64,000 nt of DNA from Centroberyx gerrardi (taxonomy: Eukaryota > Chordata > Actinopteri > Beryciformes > Berycidae). Both the position numbers and the translations under genes were made by a program. The stretch covers positions 27,000,885 through 27,064,884 of the forward strand of contig NC_136003.1 of the NCBI RefSeq assembly GCF_048128805.1, in the 5' to 3' direction. Shown piece by piece: positions 29,001 to 40,490 of the stretch. The notes under the pieces were generated by a model. It was given only the letters and a program-made list of their open reading frames with translations, did no database searches and was not told the DNA's origin. Position 1 is the stretch's first letter. Each line of letters starts with the position of its first letter.

Positions 29001-29782
29001 ATCGGCGGAGACTCTCTCGGCCCAGGGGACGGACGCAGTGGCGTTCACACAGCTGGACTCCTTCACATCGCAGGACGTTCCCTCAGGACAGCAGTGCATG
29101 TGATCCCCGCAGCACTCAGCCTGCGGAGATAGGGGGATAGTAGGAATAGTTTGACTACCAAAGTGGTTTTGAAAGTCCTATCATAAAGGCTGAGCCACTA
29201 TCAGTCATAAAATAGTAAAAACGCCACTGAGGATGAATAGTGCCAGTGTACAACCTTAGGTCTGTTTAATTTACAGTAAGAGAGAAAGGTTATCTGGTAT
29301 GTACATTACGATACGTCTTTTTACTATGTGCCTGCTTGGTAAAGGTGGTTCTCAGGCTGATGATAGTAAAGCACATAGAGGTATAGTAAAACCCTTCCTC
29401 TTTCAGTGGAATCATATGGCCATAAGGTGATCTGGGATATCATGACACACAGTTCTGCTGTCTAAACTGATGATAACAAGCAAATTTTATGTAAAAACTC
29501 TGACAAACGAGGTATGAAACATTTTAAAGGAATATTAGTTGACAATTTCAGTTTTGTTTGACATCACACCTAACATTACTATCCAGTGTTCAACGAGATG
29601 AACATTAATTTGACTATTTAGCCTAATAGAACGGTGTGTACCTGGTGGAAGGGGCAACACTGGTAGCCGCTGGCCGGGCTGCTGCAGCAGGTGTGACCGT
29701 CCTCACACTCCCCTCCGTCCGGACACTCGTCAGCAGCAACCAGGGCCAGCAATGCCCAACAGATCACAACCCACTTCTGCAT
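21907..29782 (-). CDS. grn: Progranulin
   Basis: Thirteen coding exons on the minus strand: 29782-29642, 29120-28983, 28390-28262, 27500-27419, 27330-27224, 26551-26398, 26292-26161, 25957-25860, 25709-25473, 24559-24191, 23699-23463, 23275-23018 and 22050-21907, coding 741 aa. A signal peptide ([17 protein letters not shown]) directs it to the secretory and lysosomal route. Eight granulin modules follow, each split by an intron between its CCP...P half and its AVCC...HCCP half. Seven modules have the full 12 cysteines; module 2 has ten. Linkers repeat a (W/L)xKxPA motif. The exon at 24559-24191 adds a run of about 12 Glu in one linker, and 26292-26161 codes only linker. The C-terminus is NKKKRALLV; human ends QLL and binds sortilin there. 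Progranulin is a growth and lysosomal factor whose peptides act in lysosomes. It lies head to head with slc25a39, as in human. Confidence 0.95.
22371..22969. mobile_element. Long-inverted-repeat element with TTAA target (piggyBac/Kolobok-like)
   Basis: Located in the last grn intron. The ends are AGGATAAGTTC and, in reverse complement, AGGATAAGTTC, flanked by TTAA at 22367-22370 and 22970-22973. The inverted arms extend inward for well over 100 bases, through AACAATGAGTCCAAATG and AATATCTCCAAAAA on both strands. A TTAA duplication is the hallmark of piggyBac and Kolobok transposases. No transposase frame is present. Confidence 0.85.
23425..23452. repeat. (CA)n tract beside a grn splice donor
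   Basis: On the minus strand this is (GT)14, beginning 11 bases after the end of the exon 23699-23463, whose donor is itself GTGTGCTG. Several GT dinucleotides therefore follow the exon in close series. Confidence 0.85.
24561..24589. repeat. 25-base G run (poly-C on the grn strand) at an acceptor
   Basis: On the minus strand 25 consecutive C are followed by AACAG and the exon 24559-24191, so the whole polypyrimidine tract of this acceptor is a homopolymer. Length may be unstable or misassembled. A second G run lies at about 24007-24022. Confidence 0.85.
25285..25441. repeat. AAGTC-rich repeat family E, copy 1
   Basis: Multiple CAAGTCAAGTCTCAAGTC units end in GACTCGAGTCC. A longer copy lies at 40708-41201. 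It lies in the grn intron beside the exon ending at 25473. This is a common fish repeat type, probably a small DNA transposon with subterminal repeats. Confidence 0.7.
26837..27208. mobile_element. Foldback element in a grn intron
   Basis: The left arm reads TAGATCATG, AGAGATAGATCATGG and CTCTAGTACTGGAACATG. The right arm is its reverse complement with few mismatches, at 27145-27208. Between them lie nested inverted AT-rich units (TTATTATATTGGCTTA and its complement) and an A18 run. The element can fold on itself for most of its length. Superfamily is unknown and no target duplication could be fixed. Confidence 0.75.
28396..28450. repeat. (GGGAC)n minisatellite at a grn splice acceptor
   Basis: Ten GGGAC units plus two variant ones adjoin the exon 28390-28262. 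On the minus strand the repeat is (GTCCC)n, leading directly into CTGCAG and the exon, so it supplies the acceptor pyrimidine tract. Confidence 0.9.
28528..28928 (-). repeat. Repeat family B, copy 2
   Basis: Reverse-complement match of 19857-20262, lying in the grn intron between exons 29120-28983 and 28390-28262. It contains GGGTTATTAATGAGTTATT, AGACACTAGTAATTAAAGG and a terminal GGTTATTTTAAGGG. Confidence 0.75.
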
Positions 29783-30602
29783 CTGCACAGGGCAACGAAA
29801 GAGGGATGTGAGAGAGGGGAGTGTGTGTGTGTGTGTGTGTCTGTGAGATCGATGACATTTTTACATCCATGGCTGATGAAACGTTCCCCAAATGCAAAAA
29901 GCTTGACTAGACTTTTCAGGAACTTGTAACTGCCTCATAGAGGTCAAATGTATCTCCCCACCAGGTTATTTACAACACCTCTTCTTTAATTTCATATATT
30001 CACTGGAGGTAGGTCATAGCCTACATATTAAAAAATAACCTCAAATATATATCATACCTGAATCTCAAATCTCTGTCTTCTCTGTCTGCTTTATTTACTG
30101 AAGTCTAATACTTGCTTTAAAGCATTTGCTCAGGCTTATGTCGAAATAATACTGTTGGGATGCGTTCCTGATGTGGTTTTTATTTCATTTCGCCATGAAT
30201 AAGCAACTTAAACCGGACTCCATGAGAAATTACACAAACTTTCAGTTTCGTTTTGCATGCCTTTCGGGGGGGAAAACTGCCGTTTTCCCCTCTAAAATCT
30301 CGGTTACTCAGTAAATCCTGTGAACATTTTAGACAGGACTTTTATTATTTAATAACATATAAAAAATAAAAAATAAAAAAAGGGTTAAACTGAGCAATAT
30401 AAACCTAAAGTAGCTTGATAAAGTATAATCATACGGTTGACATACAGGTTGAGGTTGATTTATCAGTGTGTAAGTGAAACAATTCAGTTACATTTCTCAA
30501 AAAGCACTTTTGTAACTGGTAATACTCGCTCCAGGAGTGCGATTATACCAGAACTTTTAGTAACTCTATTACATTATAATGAATAACGCATTTTGCACTT
30601 AC

Positions 30603-30655
30603 CTCTGCCAATGACTTGAAGCGCTGTTGTGTGCACTGTCAGGTGTTTCAGGAGT
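30603..30655 (-). other. grn: grn non-coding exon 1
   Basis: The minus strand reads CATTGGCAGAG followed by donor GTAAGTGC (30602-30595). The next acceptor, TGTGCAG, is joined directly to the ATG at 29782, so the 5' UTR lies in this separate exon, as in human GRN. The 5' limit is a guess. A (CT)n tract on the minus strand (30715-30750) lies just upstream. Confidence 0.65.
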
Positions 30656-30711
30656 GTCTCAACAGAAAATATCACACATGATATACCTTGTCCGCGCCCC
30701 CAAGAGGGAGG

Positions 30712-30753
<42 letters not shown>

Positions 30754-31240
30754 CATTTGCTCTGAATACATTGCTGTCAACTAACTTCACCCTGTTGTAT
30801 ATAATACAATGAAATGTAATTTAAAACATCGATGTAGTGGCTTCTGTTTGACAACACGGTTCACTGGAAAACTTTGTTTTCAGGCGACAGCTGCACTGTA
30901 TCAGAGTGCTGCTCCGCCAGGGGGCGCGCGAGGCGCGACAGACTGTAGTGACAGAAGAGGGGGCGTGGTCACGACGGTCTGACAATCCTGGCCATTCATC
31001 ACTGATCTCACAGCATATGCACCAGCCTCTCTCACTTATTAGATATGGCCACCGTGTAGTCTAGCTGTGTAGACATTTGTGAAATCTCCGTGCACATTTT
31101 TTCACACCTGTAACCCGCTCTACGCAAGTTCAGGCCTCCTGGTGAAAAACATGTTTACTGGTTATCGATGGAGGCGCCGAGGAAGTTGCAGCATGGAAAG
31201 GTCATCTGACGTTAGCCCTTTAATGTGGTAACGTGAATTC
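30656..31240. promoter_or_regulatory. Divergent promoter interval of grn and slc25a39
   Basis: The two genes start within about 0.6 kb of each other on opposite strands. The interval contains (GA)18 at 30715-30750, a GC-rich block with CAGGGGGCGCGCGAGGCGCG near 30919-30938 and a GC-box-like GGGGGCGTGGTC near 30960. No TATA box was evident. Shared regulation is possible but not shown. Confidence 0.55.
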
Positions 31241-31297
31241 AACCACAATGAATGAAAACACATCTGTTTCACAACGACACTCTTAGCTAAAGCAGAG
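31240..31297 (+). other. slc25a39: slc25a39 non-coding exon 1 (3' boundary clear)
   Basis: The text TAAAGCAGAG then GTGAGTAC gives a strong donor at 31298. A second optional 5' UTR exon could be 33345-33419, which has a good acceptor (TTTTACATTACAG) and a donor GTTAAGT. The first coding exon begins at 33487 after TCTGACAG. The start site is not defined. Confidence 0.55.
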
Positions 31298-32359
31298 GTG
31301 AGTACTAAACCTGTTTAATGCTGCCATACTGTTACCTAATCAGCTGAGCGTGGAGCTGGCCTGACAGCGGAGGTTGGCCTGACAGTGGAGGTCTGCAGCC
31401 AGACCCCTCTCAATCAGCTAGCTACTCGGCTAGTTTGTAGTTATAAGCTAACGTCGGTGTTTTGAGACAGGCTAGGCCAGCTAACGTTAGCAGGTAAAAC
31501 CCACGTAACCGTTAGCCAAACTGTCAAGCTAACATCATGTAGCTAGCTAATTAATCAATGGCGCTTCTCTTCTTGTGTGGTTTATTCTACCCATTTCGGG
31601 GAGAAAAGGGGCAGTTAGCTAATGGTGGTCCTTATTAGAGGGGGGTAACGTTAAGGGGGAAAAAAGACTTATAAATTAAAACAAAAGGGGCAACAGCCAA
31701 GTCAAATCTTTGACTTTGAGTTACGACGAGATGTTTTTGAATTGTTGAATCAAGTAAATTGGTAATGTCATCAGAATGACCTTAGTTTTAGTTTTGCTCA
31801 TTAGTACGTTATTTCTATTTAATTTGTCAGCCATTACCTTGTGTCCAGTCTGCATGAGTCTGAATGGTACTGAATGTACCCGCTTTCAGCATGGGACATG
31901 AAACTGCTCACAACGTTGTGTAGGAGAAATGAGACAAATTATCGACCTCAAAACTTGTCATTTAATTATTCAATCAGATATAAAAATTGTAGGTGGCCAC
32001 ACATTTATATATTTTTTTGTCAGTTGACACTAAGCTACGGTTTTTGAAGACGATTTGCTTTGGCAAAGCAGCTTATTGGCCTGGCAAAAGTTGAGGGCCA
32101 AATGGCTATAACTGTGACACTATGGTGTAATTAACTCCAGGAATAGGACTAGCCAGGGGAGAGAAAGACAAATAAGGTACAGGACAGTTGGCTTGGCCTG
32201 TAAGCCAGACGATTGTTCATTATCCAAAACCATTCATCCCCCACAGTACACATTTTCTTAAATTCTGCATATTCAGGCAAGGCAAGTCATAGGCAAACCC
32301 TGCTCTTCGTTCTCATGTTGGCTCCTAGTGATGCATTTGTCTGCAATGAGGATGCTTTC

Positions 32360-32693
32360 TAGGGATGGGATGATATATCGAAAAACACAAAAATGTGACT
32401 ATATGTATTGTGGGGCAGAAAACATTTTATTCTGCTGTAGTAATCATAAATGAGATGCTTGCCTGTCAAAATTTCACAAGCTCTCTTTCAAAATTATATT
32501 ATTTGCACTTTGTAATGACATTTATTGTTATTTACATTCTGGTGAGCCTGTGCCATTGCTAGAAAGATTTGTGGCCCAGAAATAAGCATAATTCTGCACA
32601 GTCATACTTTGGTGTCATTGAACTTTTATTTATTACATCATATCGTGGTTTTATCAAATTATATCATGAGATAAGCATATTGTCCCATCCCTA
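32360..32693. mobile_element. Non-autonomous hAT-type element with intact 8-bp TSD
   Basis: Same family as 4955-5332: it begins TAGGGATGGGATGATATATC and ends TGTCCCATCCCTA. It is flanked by ATGCTTTC on both sides (32352-32359 and 32694-32701). It lies in slc25a39 intron 1 and has no transposase. Confidence 0.9.
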
Positions 32694-33495
32694 ATGCTTT
32701 CACAAAAGCAATAATGACTACTTAATCAAAATAAGACTGCTCTAAACACTATTTATTTGCTGCTAACCATATTAATCTGTCAGTTAGTCCATAGTGGGGA
32801 GCCAGTGTGGGTTAGGAGGAGAGGCTCTGACTGGCTGTATGGAGAGATTGGAGACATGCATATAATAGATAAGCTATCTCAGTGTGTCAACCAGCCCATT
32901 ATAACACTCCTCCTCACCCGAGGCCACTCACATCAATGAAGGAGTGGTTTGGCTTTTTATTTATCAGCCATAACTGGTCTTTGTTGTTGGTAAAGTAGCT
33001 CATTCCTCTGAAAGACAATATTATGAACACAGCAGGGTTTTTTTTTGTTTGTTTGAGTACTAGCTTGGAATGCTTCCACTGAATTGCTTCATGCAGAGAC
33101 TTACTTGCCAATAGTCAAACCCAGGTTTGTGTTCTGTTACCGCAAATACACACGTCCTATCTTGTTTTTGGTTAATGATGTCCTCCCATAGTTTGTATTA
33201 CTGTGGCACAAGCTAATTTGCAGCATCTGAGGGCCATGTATCACCCACTCAGCAGATTGAATTAACTGGACCTGCCTCAGACTCAGTGTAGCGTTGCTGA
33301 TCCACTGTGACACCACCACTCTCCCTTATTTGTTTTACATTACAGGGGGACATAGACACCTGGCTGTAGCACGCAGCGCTCTACCTCAGTGTTAAAAGAA
33401 GTGAATGAACAACTTGGACGGTTAAGTTTAGTTACGTTATACTGTGCTCTATGTGATGGGATATGCTATTTTTCTTGGTCTGACAGGTAGCCGGG

Positions 33496-35948
33496 ATGGG
33501 GGAGCGGACTGCCAGCGCCCCCGTGGCTGGGATCTCTCCAGTGCAGCAGATGCTGGCTTCTGGCACTGGAGCTCTCCTCACGTCTATTTTTGGTGAGATC
33601 AGCGGTCATGGAAATAAAGATCAGCAAGTGCAACTTATGTTTTATCAGTCTCTGAAAGTAGTTCTTTGTTGCAAAAGAGTTTCACCTAATGTTTCGTCAC
33701 ACACTCACCCTAAGTACAGTGTTTCAAAACTCTCACAGTCATTGTTATAATTGAATCGGTCTTTCTTTTGTGTGTTGACAGTCACACCGCTGGACGTTGT
33801 GAAGATAAGGCTGCAGGCTCAGCAGACGCCGTTCTCCCAAGGTAGAACCACTGAGCACTTTGGCTACTTCTTAGTATCTACTATGGATGTTGATTAATTT
33901 TACCTGGATTCATGGTGCTGCTCTGTCATCACAACAGACTACACTGTCTTTTTCTGTTGCCCTCAGATAGCTTGTCTGCTTGTGTGGTGTTAGGTTATAC
34001 CTCGTCTCTAGTTAGATTAGGTAATGAAACACAAACTCGGGTAAGGGTGTGGTTCTTGAAGTCTTTGCCTTTGACAGCTCTTTGTGGATGCCATGTGTAT
34101 CTCCATGCTTTTGCTAACTGCACTGCGCTTGTTCTTTGTGTCTTTTGCACTCTCTCTGTCTCTGTGTCTTTCTTCTCTGTGTCTCTTCTATCTCTCTTCC
34201 TCTTGCTTTGTTTCATAGCTTTAGCCAGTGAATCTGCTCCCTGGGGTGGCGTCATCCGCCCCTCCAAGTGTGAGTATCTGACCAGCAGTCACTGCATGCT
34301 GAAACTTGGCCGCTGTTTGACAACGTGCCGGTCTGGCACAGCTTTCTGAGTGTGGCCACATGGTCAACTAACAAAAAATGTTTTTTCTCCTTGCAAACAA
34401 AATAACCCCTAACAAACATCCACATAATTGCTGTCAAATTAGCAGTCACTGCAAAACATGTGCATGTTTTGTTTCATTTCTTTGCCCTCAATCTCACTGT
34501 ATCTTGTTATCAAAGGCATTCTCAGTTGATGAGTGAATGTCTAAGCTAGTTATATGGCTGCAGTCTTCTACCTTGACCCACTTCTACCTGTTCTTGGTTT
34601 ACAGACAATGCGTAATAGCTCCAAGAAACAGAAAACAACACTGGAAATGTTCTCTAGCTACATTTCATTACTGAAAATAAAACCACATTCTTTGTCTCTG
34701 GGAGATTTTCCTTACTACTGCTAAGTTATGATCCTGTCCCTTGTTGATAGGGGTGTTATGCTTTTTATGTTCAGCCATATTTCCACAGGGTAAAATAGCC
34801 TGGTTGTGAAATAATGCTTTTTTTAGCGTTTCAGTGAAGGTTTTGCTAATACCTAAAAACAGCCCTAAATAAACAGGCAGAGCAAGCAGTGGCAAGGTCA
34901 GCCTTGATGTTATCAAGTGGCTGTGCGGTCATTCCCATCGCCTTTGTTATTGGTTGCCTTTACTCGCCTCTGTAACAGATGCTTCAACTCAATTTCGAGG
35001 AACAGCAAAACATCACAGAATGACTCTTAGATGCAGTAAAAACCAAGTACATGCTACAGAATATCAGATACTCATATACACTCTGTGTCATTTTTAGATT
35101 CTGGCTCTTAAATTACTTATCTGGTGTTTGCCTGGGAATTTTGCAAAGGCTGGGATCATACAGTTACTGTATGCATTGCATCATATAGTCAAAATGGTGA
35201 AGTTGTGCTGACCTGGTGGTGTATCTTTCACAGGGAAGTGTTTCCTGTATTGTAATGGACTGATGGATCACATCTATGTGTGTCAGAATGGAACCAGCTG
35301 CAGCAGCTGGTACAAAACACCGACACACTTCAGTGGGACTCTAGTGAGTAATAGTATGGCATCTATAAACACTAACTGCTTTGGTTTTGCCACAGTCTAC
35401 TTCTGTTCCACAAAAGTAAATAATAATGTGTTGATTCTATTTGTTTTTTTTTGCCACAGGATGCTTTTGTGAAAATTACACGACACGAAGGACTCAGGTC
35501 TTTGTGGAGCGGACTGCCACCAACACTGTGAGTGTCAACACACTTTGGAACTAGAAAATATATAAATATTTCTAAAACAAATGGGTGAGAATTAATGTAC
35601 AGATTAGGGTGCGACCGATATGGGTTTTGAAGTCTGATGTGATACCGATAGTTCTGTATTGTGCTGTTATTCAGTGTCTGAAAATGTTTCTTTCTTTATG
35701 CCAAAAATTACAAGGATTCAGTGTTTCCCCCAGAATGTTATTCTTATCAGGGTGGAAAAAACCTCTGAAACAGCATTTAGACCATCATGGGAATCAGCAA
35801 TCTGATATTTTGGTGCAACCCCCAGATTTCCACTCATATGACATTACAGGTTCCATTGATTAGTATCCTGATTAGAACCACAGTGTGTCATAGCATGAAC
35901 TGTAGGCCCTTGGGACTGAAAGTTTCCTTTCTCTAACCTTTTCGTTTT

Positions 35949-35981
<33 letters not shown>

Positions 35982-36184
35982 AGGGTGATGGCGGTACCTG
36001 CCACAGTCATCTACTTCACCTGCTACGACCAACTCCGGGACTTCCTGAGATACGGTCTGGGTTTCCAGGGCAACCATATCCCCCTCGTCGCTGGGGGTCT
36101 CGCTAGATGTAAGCGTATGAAAACACAAACACGCATGCACACAACCTAACTGTACCATTTAAGAGTTTTCTTGACTTCCAGCTG

Positions 36185-36275
<91 letters not shown>

Positions 36276-38788
36276 GCAGTGGGGGCCGTGACGGTGATCA
36301 GCCCCCTGGAGCTGGTCAGGACGAAGATGCAGTCCCGCCGGCTGTCGTACGGCGAGCTGCGGGTGTGTATCCGCTCTGCCGTGGCCCAGGACGGCCTGCT
36401 GTCGCTGTGGAGGGGCTGGGGACCCACCGTGCTGAGGGACGTACCCTTCTCTGGTGAGAGCAGCACCGCACCGTCTGAATGTAATGACAAATCGATCTGT
36501 TAATCAGTCAGCAGAGTTGGACTTCTCACTCAAAAAAGTGAGTCATTACTAGCTTCAAAAATAATATCATAACTTTGCTCATTACTCCCTGGAAACAAGT
36601 AAGCTGGTTCCACTTGTTATATTATTTTAGAATGAGTTATTTACATCGTCAAAGGGAATGCATTGGTTGATTCATTTTTACAGTGCATGTCTGCACGTCT
36701 AGACCTTTTCTGTACATATGTATGGCCTTCTGTAATGCAAACATGATGCACAGTTTTGCACATCCTGTGTATATATGCTATAAATGCACATATTTGTTCA
36801 TATTTTTAATATTTCTTCATATTCCCCCCTGTTTTCCCCCTGCATTTCTCATCTGTTTTATATCGCACATGCCTTCATTTTTATATTTTTTCATTTATTT
36901 TCATGCTGAATATATGTCATAATTTTTGTATATTCTCATACTGTACATATGTTTCACTTATTGCTTTGTCTCAGTATGCTCTACTGCTGTTTACTTTTTA
37001 TTTGTATAGTTCTAACTAGTGTTGTAATTTTTGGTCGTGTTATGTTAGCTACCCCTCTTTTTTTTTTTGTTAAATAGTAATTTGTCACACTAGTGGTTAT
37101 TGGGAAACATAATAAGATGCGGAACTAAGCGACAAGTTACCATTCACCGGTCATGCGAGTAAGTCCCTGTTTGTGTGTGTTTGCAGCGCTGTACTGGTTT
37201 AACTACGAACTGGTGAAGGCCCAGCTGTGTGAACAGGCCCGGACGTCCCAGTCCACCTTCTCCATCAGCTTCACTGCAGGAGCCGTCTCTGGAGCTGTGA
37301 GTCCGCTTTGTTTGGTTTTGTTTACGCTTTGGTACTATTTACTACAGCATTGACGTTTTATTACCATCTATCAGCAGAAACTATGAATGGTATGGCTTGA
37401 TAAGAGTCAGTCTGATATCCCCATCGGATATGAATTCCCATTGATTGCATTTTATCAAGGTAGCCTTCAGAAATCTTCAAATGATTTGCACTGAGCTTGG
37501 GTTTCACTCTCTGAAGAGAAATGTGATTGTAAAAATATGTCGAAATCGCTTCATAGGACTAAAACGTTTGATAACAAGCTTTCAGGTCCTGTTTCAAATA
37601 TTGATGTTACAGGGAGGGATACTTTAGTTGGATCCCCACAGTAGGAGTAATAGTGTGCAGCTTAATAAATATGAGCCCAGCCTTTTTCCAAATGTGTGGA
37701 CTTGAGACTTACGACAGTGTTTGGCACACAAATTGTTTCTTGAGCAATAATAAGCAATCCTGTTGATATAATGCGTTGATATCCTTGATTCAGGGATAAG
37801 TATTCTCCCTGAATGCTATCTAACCTTCTGAGGTGCCAACACCTGTGCATCGCCCAGGATATGACTCATTTTTTATGTCTGTCATGCTGACTAGGTTGCT
37901 GCAATCCTGACTCTGCCCTTTGATGTGGTGAAGACAAGGAGGCAGATCCAGCTGGGAGAGATGGAGACACTGGGAGGTCTGTTTCTGCTTCTACAGTTAC
38001 ACAGCGCCTTGCAATAGCATTCACCCCCCCTTGACTTTTTGCACATTTTGTTGTGCTATGACATTTTTTCAAAATACATTTATTCAGGATTTTTTGTCTG
38101 AATTCTATGCAAAACAATCTGGTCCATCAAAGTGAAAACAAATGTGTAGAAATGTATGTTTAAGCATAAAATAATTCTGATTTCTCTTTTCTTTTACTTT
38201 TATGCTTTAACAAACATTTCTACACATTTGTTTTCACTTTGATGGGACAGATTGCTTTGCATAGAACGTAGACAAAAAAAGTCCTGGATAAATGTATTTT
38301 GAAATAACTTTATAGCACAACGAAATGTGCAAAAAGTCAAGGGGGGTGAATACTTTTGCACGGCACTGTACATGGCTATGTAGGCAATATGGTTTCCGTA
38401 TGGTATGAAGCGTATTTCCTTATGGTAACATATGTGTACAATGCAGTATAGCAAATTCTAAATGGTAGCTTATTCCCATTCCTCCTAGTTCCCTTAAAGA
38501 GAACCACATCCACTTGGCACATAATGAAGGAAATATGGGCCGAGTCGGGCTACAGGGGCCTCTTTGCAGGTATACACTCTTTCCTCGTTCTATCATATTA
38601 ATTAAAAGTGCAATGTTTGCTTGGCTAAAGGCTGGAACTAAAAGTGAGCTGCGTCTGTGTCCTCCCAAGGTTTCCTGCCCAGGGTGATCAAAGTGGCCCC
38701 GGCCTGCGCTGTCATGATCAGCAGCTACGAGTTTGGAAAGACTTTCTTCCAGCAGATGAACCTGGATCGCGAGCGGCGGGCGTCCTGA
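33496..38788 (+). CDS. slc25a39: Mitochondrial glutathione carrier SLC25A39
   Basis: Eleven coding exons: 33496-33592, 33782-33841, 34219-34269, 35234-35343, 35460-35527, 35984-36108, 36280-36453, 37187-37296, 37895-37976, 38489-38569 and 38670-38788, coding 358 aa (human 359). Three mitochondrial-carrier repeats each carry a PxDxxK/PxExxR signature: [18 protein letters not shown] and LPFDVVKTR. Six membrane helices are expected in the inner mitochondrial membrane, where the family member imports glutathione. The matrix-side loop [19 protein letters not shown] holds the first three of four cysteines; the fourth follows 6 residues after the third. The C-x3-C-x9-C-x5-C spacing is the same as the human iron-sulfur/glutathione-sensing loop. 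Acceptors of the exons at 35984 and 36280 lie beside long (TG)n tracts. Confidence 0.97.
35606..35868 (-). repeat. Interspersed repeat family A, copy 2
   Basis: Reverse-orientation copy beginning GACCGATATGGGTTTTGAAG and containing GTTTCCCCCAGAATGTTATT and CTCTGAAACAGCATTTAGACC. It lies in the slc25a39 intron before the exon at 35984. It is truncated relative to the 53.4-kb copy. Confidence 0.75.
35954..35981 (+). repeat. (TA)n(TG)n tract forming a slc25a39 acceptor
   Basis: TATATATATG then (TG)n runs directly into TAG and the exon at 35984, so no normal pyrimidine tract is present. Confidence 0.9.
36183..36274 (+). repeat. (TG)46 tract beside a slc25a39 acceptor
   Basis: About 46 uninterrupted TG units end five bases before the acceptor AG of the exon at 36280 (TTGCAG). 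This is the longest dinucleotide run in a gene in the window. Confidence 0.95.
36660..37070 (+). repeat. AT-rich repeat related to 5790-6425
   Basis: Contains TATGGCCTTCTGTAATGC, CATGATGCACAGTTTTGCAC and TATTCTCATACTGTACATAT in the order also seen near 5940-6010. It is interpreted as the 3' UTR of a truncated LINE, without its tail. It lies in the slc25a39 intron before the exon at 37187. Confidence 0.45.
37998..38370. mobile_element. Tc1/mariner-like palindromic MITE
   Basis: The left end AGCGCCTTGCAATAGCATTC and the right end, read in reverse complement as CAGTGCCGTGCAAAAGTATT, open long inverted arms. They run through CACCCCCCTTGACTTTTTG and ACAAATGTGTAGAAATG to near the centre at about 38180. 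TA borders the right end and probably the left. This GCAAAAGTATTCACCCC end is a familiar fish Tc1/mariner derivative. It lies in slc25a39 intron 9. Confidence 0.85.
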
Positions 38789-40490
38789 GGGCCGGCCGCT
38801 GTCGGTGTCTCAGTGGGAAGAGACTGCTCACAGCACACATGCAAAAACACTATGCAGGAGTCTCTCCAAACAGAAGCTTTTGAGGAACAAGACGGACTGG
38901 AATTGGTCTTGTGTAAACGGAAGAGATGAGGAACGGCCCTTATTGCCCCATCTCTGGCCCTTTTTATTCAGCCACATTTCAGCGAGGCCGCTCCCTACAG
39001 CTCTGCTCTCTTTACATGCACAAACACAAACTGCGAGGTGACGAGACACAATCAGATCTTTGAACTTAAATGTGAAATAAGTGTCTATATATGGCACTTA
39101 AATGATGAACCAGGAATCTGAGAGATACCTTGGGACCATAAACTTTGTGTGCTGAATATTCCAGTAAATTACTTGCAGGTATCTTGAAAGTAAACGACGG
39201 GACGGGAAATAATTACTTTAATGCCTTAGAAGGGAATGATACCAAATCCTTTTGACACAGATCTCACCTCCATGTATAGCAACACACATTCAAATGATAA
39301 CGACGAGTCTTGGGGCAGCAGAGTGACCAGAACTCTCCAGAATGCACAACATGTGGCGTGACTATTTCTTGATCTGTGAAGGACAATGGTGCAAGGTGTA
39401 AAATGCCTCATGGGAAAAATCCAGAAACCCTCTAAAAAGACTGCAACTGCATGAGTACTGTAGCATGCGTTTGAGGGCAGAAACGTTCCCATTCCTCAGC
39501 CTTTGTAATGCCTCGCAAACTGCATGGTGTGTACAATCCCATCCCATACAGAATCCTACAAGATTATAGGCTGGATTACCCTGTGTTAGCAGTAAGGCAT
39601 GACTTTTTTTGGGTTGTACTTATTCAAGTTCATGATAAAATTTAATGAAACGTCTACAGAATGAGGTAGTCGCTCTCCTTACAGGTGAGCTGGAAGATGT
39701 GTTGAGGCAGATGAGGTAGACTTGAGATGTGGATCCATAATTTGCCGTCAAGAAAACCAGATTTTGGTTTGCTTTCTGAGCAGTGGACACTTTTCATACA
39801 CTTGAGCGGATGACTGACAAATCTGTTTTGTATGATGAATACGTTTGACCTTTCATAGCACTTCAGTCTCGCAACACAAGCGCTGTGAAACTATTCTGTC
39901 ATAATAATAATTACAGGTTCTTATGTTGATTGAATGTATGCCTCTTCTCTGTTCTCATAATTGGAAGAAAGCCATAGTATAATTTTATAACAAAAGCTTA
40001 GATTTATGACAGTACACTCACTTAAACAAAATTATGGCAATCTTGATGTGGCTCTTGGAATTTGTATTACACTGGTACATGAATTTTACATTTTATTCTA
40101 CAATTACACTACAAGAATTATTGAACTAATTACCATTGCCATCAGAGCAAAATTTCAACATCTGTGAAAACCACTGAGACAAACCTCACAAATCCAAAAA
40201 GATACTCTGAAATTCTGCAGGACAGCGTAATTGATGCAAAAAAAATTATAGAATGTGGCCAAATATCCTCTATCACAGTTGTTGTCAGAGGCTTTCCAAA
40301 CGTTCCTGGCTTGCAATTTGAGTGATAAATTGGTTCAAGAAAATGTGCAGTTGATGCCTGCAGTGGAGTCACTTCACAACTTGTAACAACACTGGATCGT
40401 GAAAAGGAATATTGTTGCCTTCAAAAGTAGAATGTGTCAGTTTTGTTTTTTACTTGAATTAATAGGGTAATAAATATTAAATGACAGCTT
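38789..40490 (+). other. slc25a39: Probable slc25a39 3' UTR and flank
   Basis: No gene is visible. The first AATAAA on the plus strand after the stop is at 40469-40474, allowing a 3' UTR up to about 1.7 kb; further signals lie near 40615 and 40668. The true end may be earlier through a variant signal. Confidence 0.35.

Noticed and set aside
30940-31000. TFEB/CLEAR motif in the grn promoter
   Set aside because: GGTCACGACGG resembles the motif but lacks the central CACGTG, so it does not meet the consensus.
36146-36503. Open frames of CVCVCV and THTHTH on both strands
   Set aside because: These are translations of the (TG)46 tract in a slc25a39 intron.
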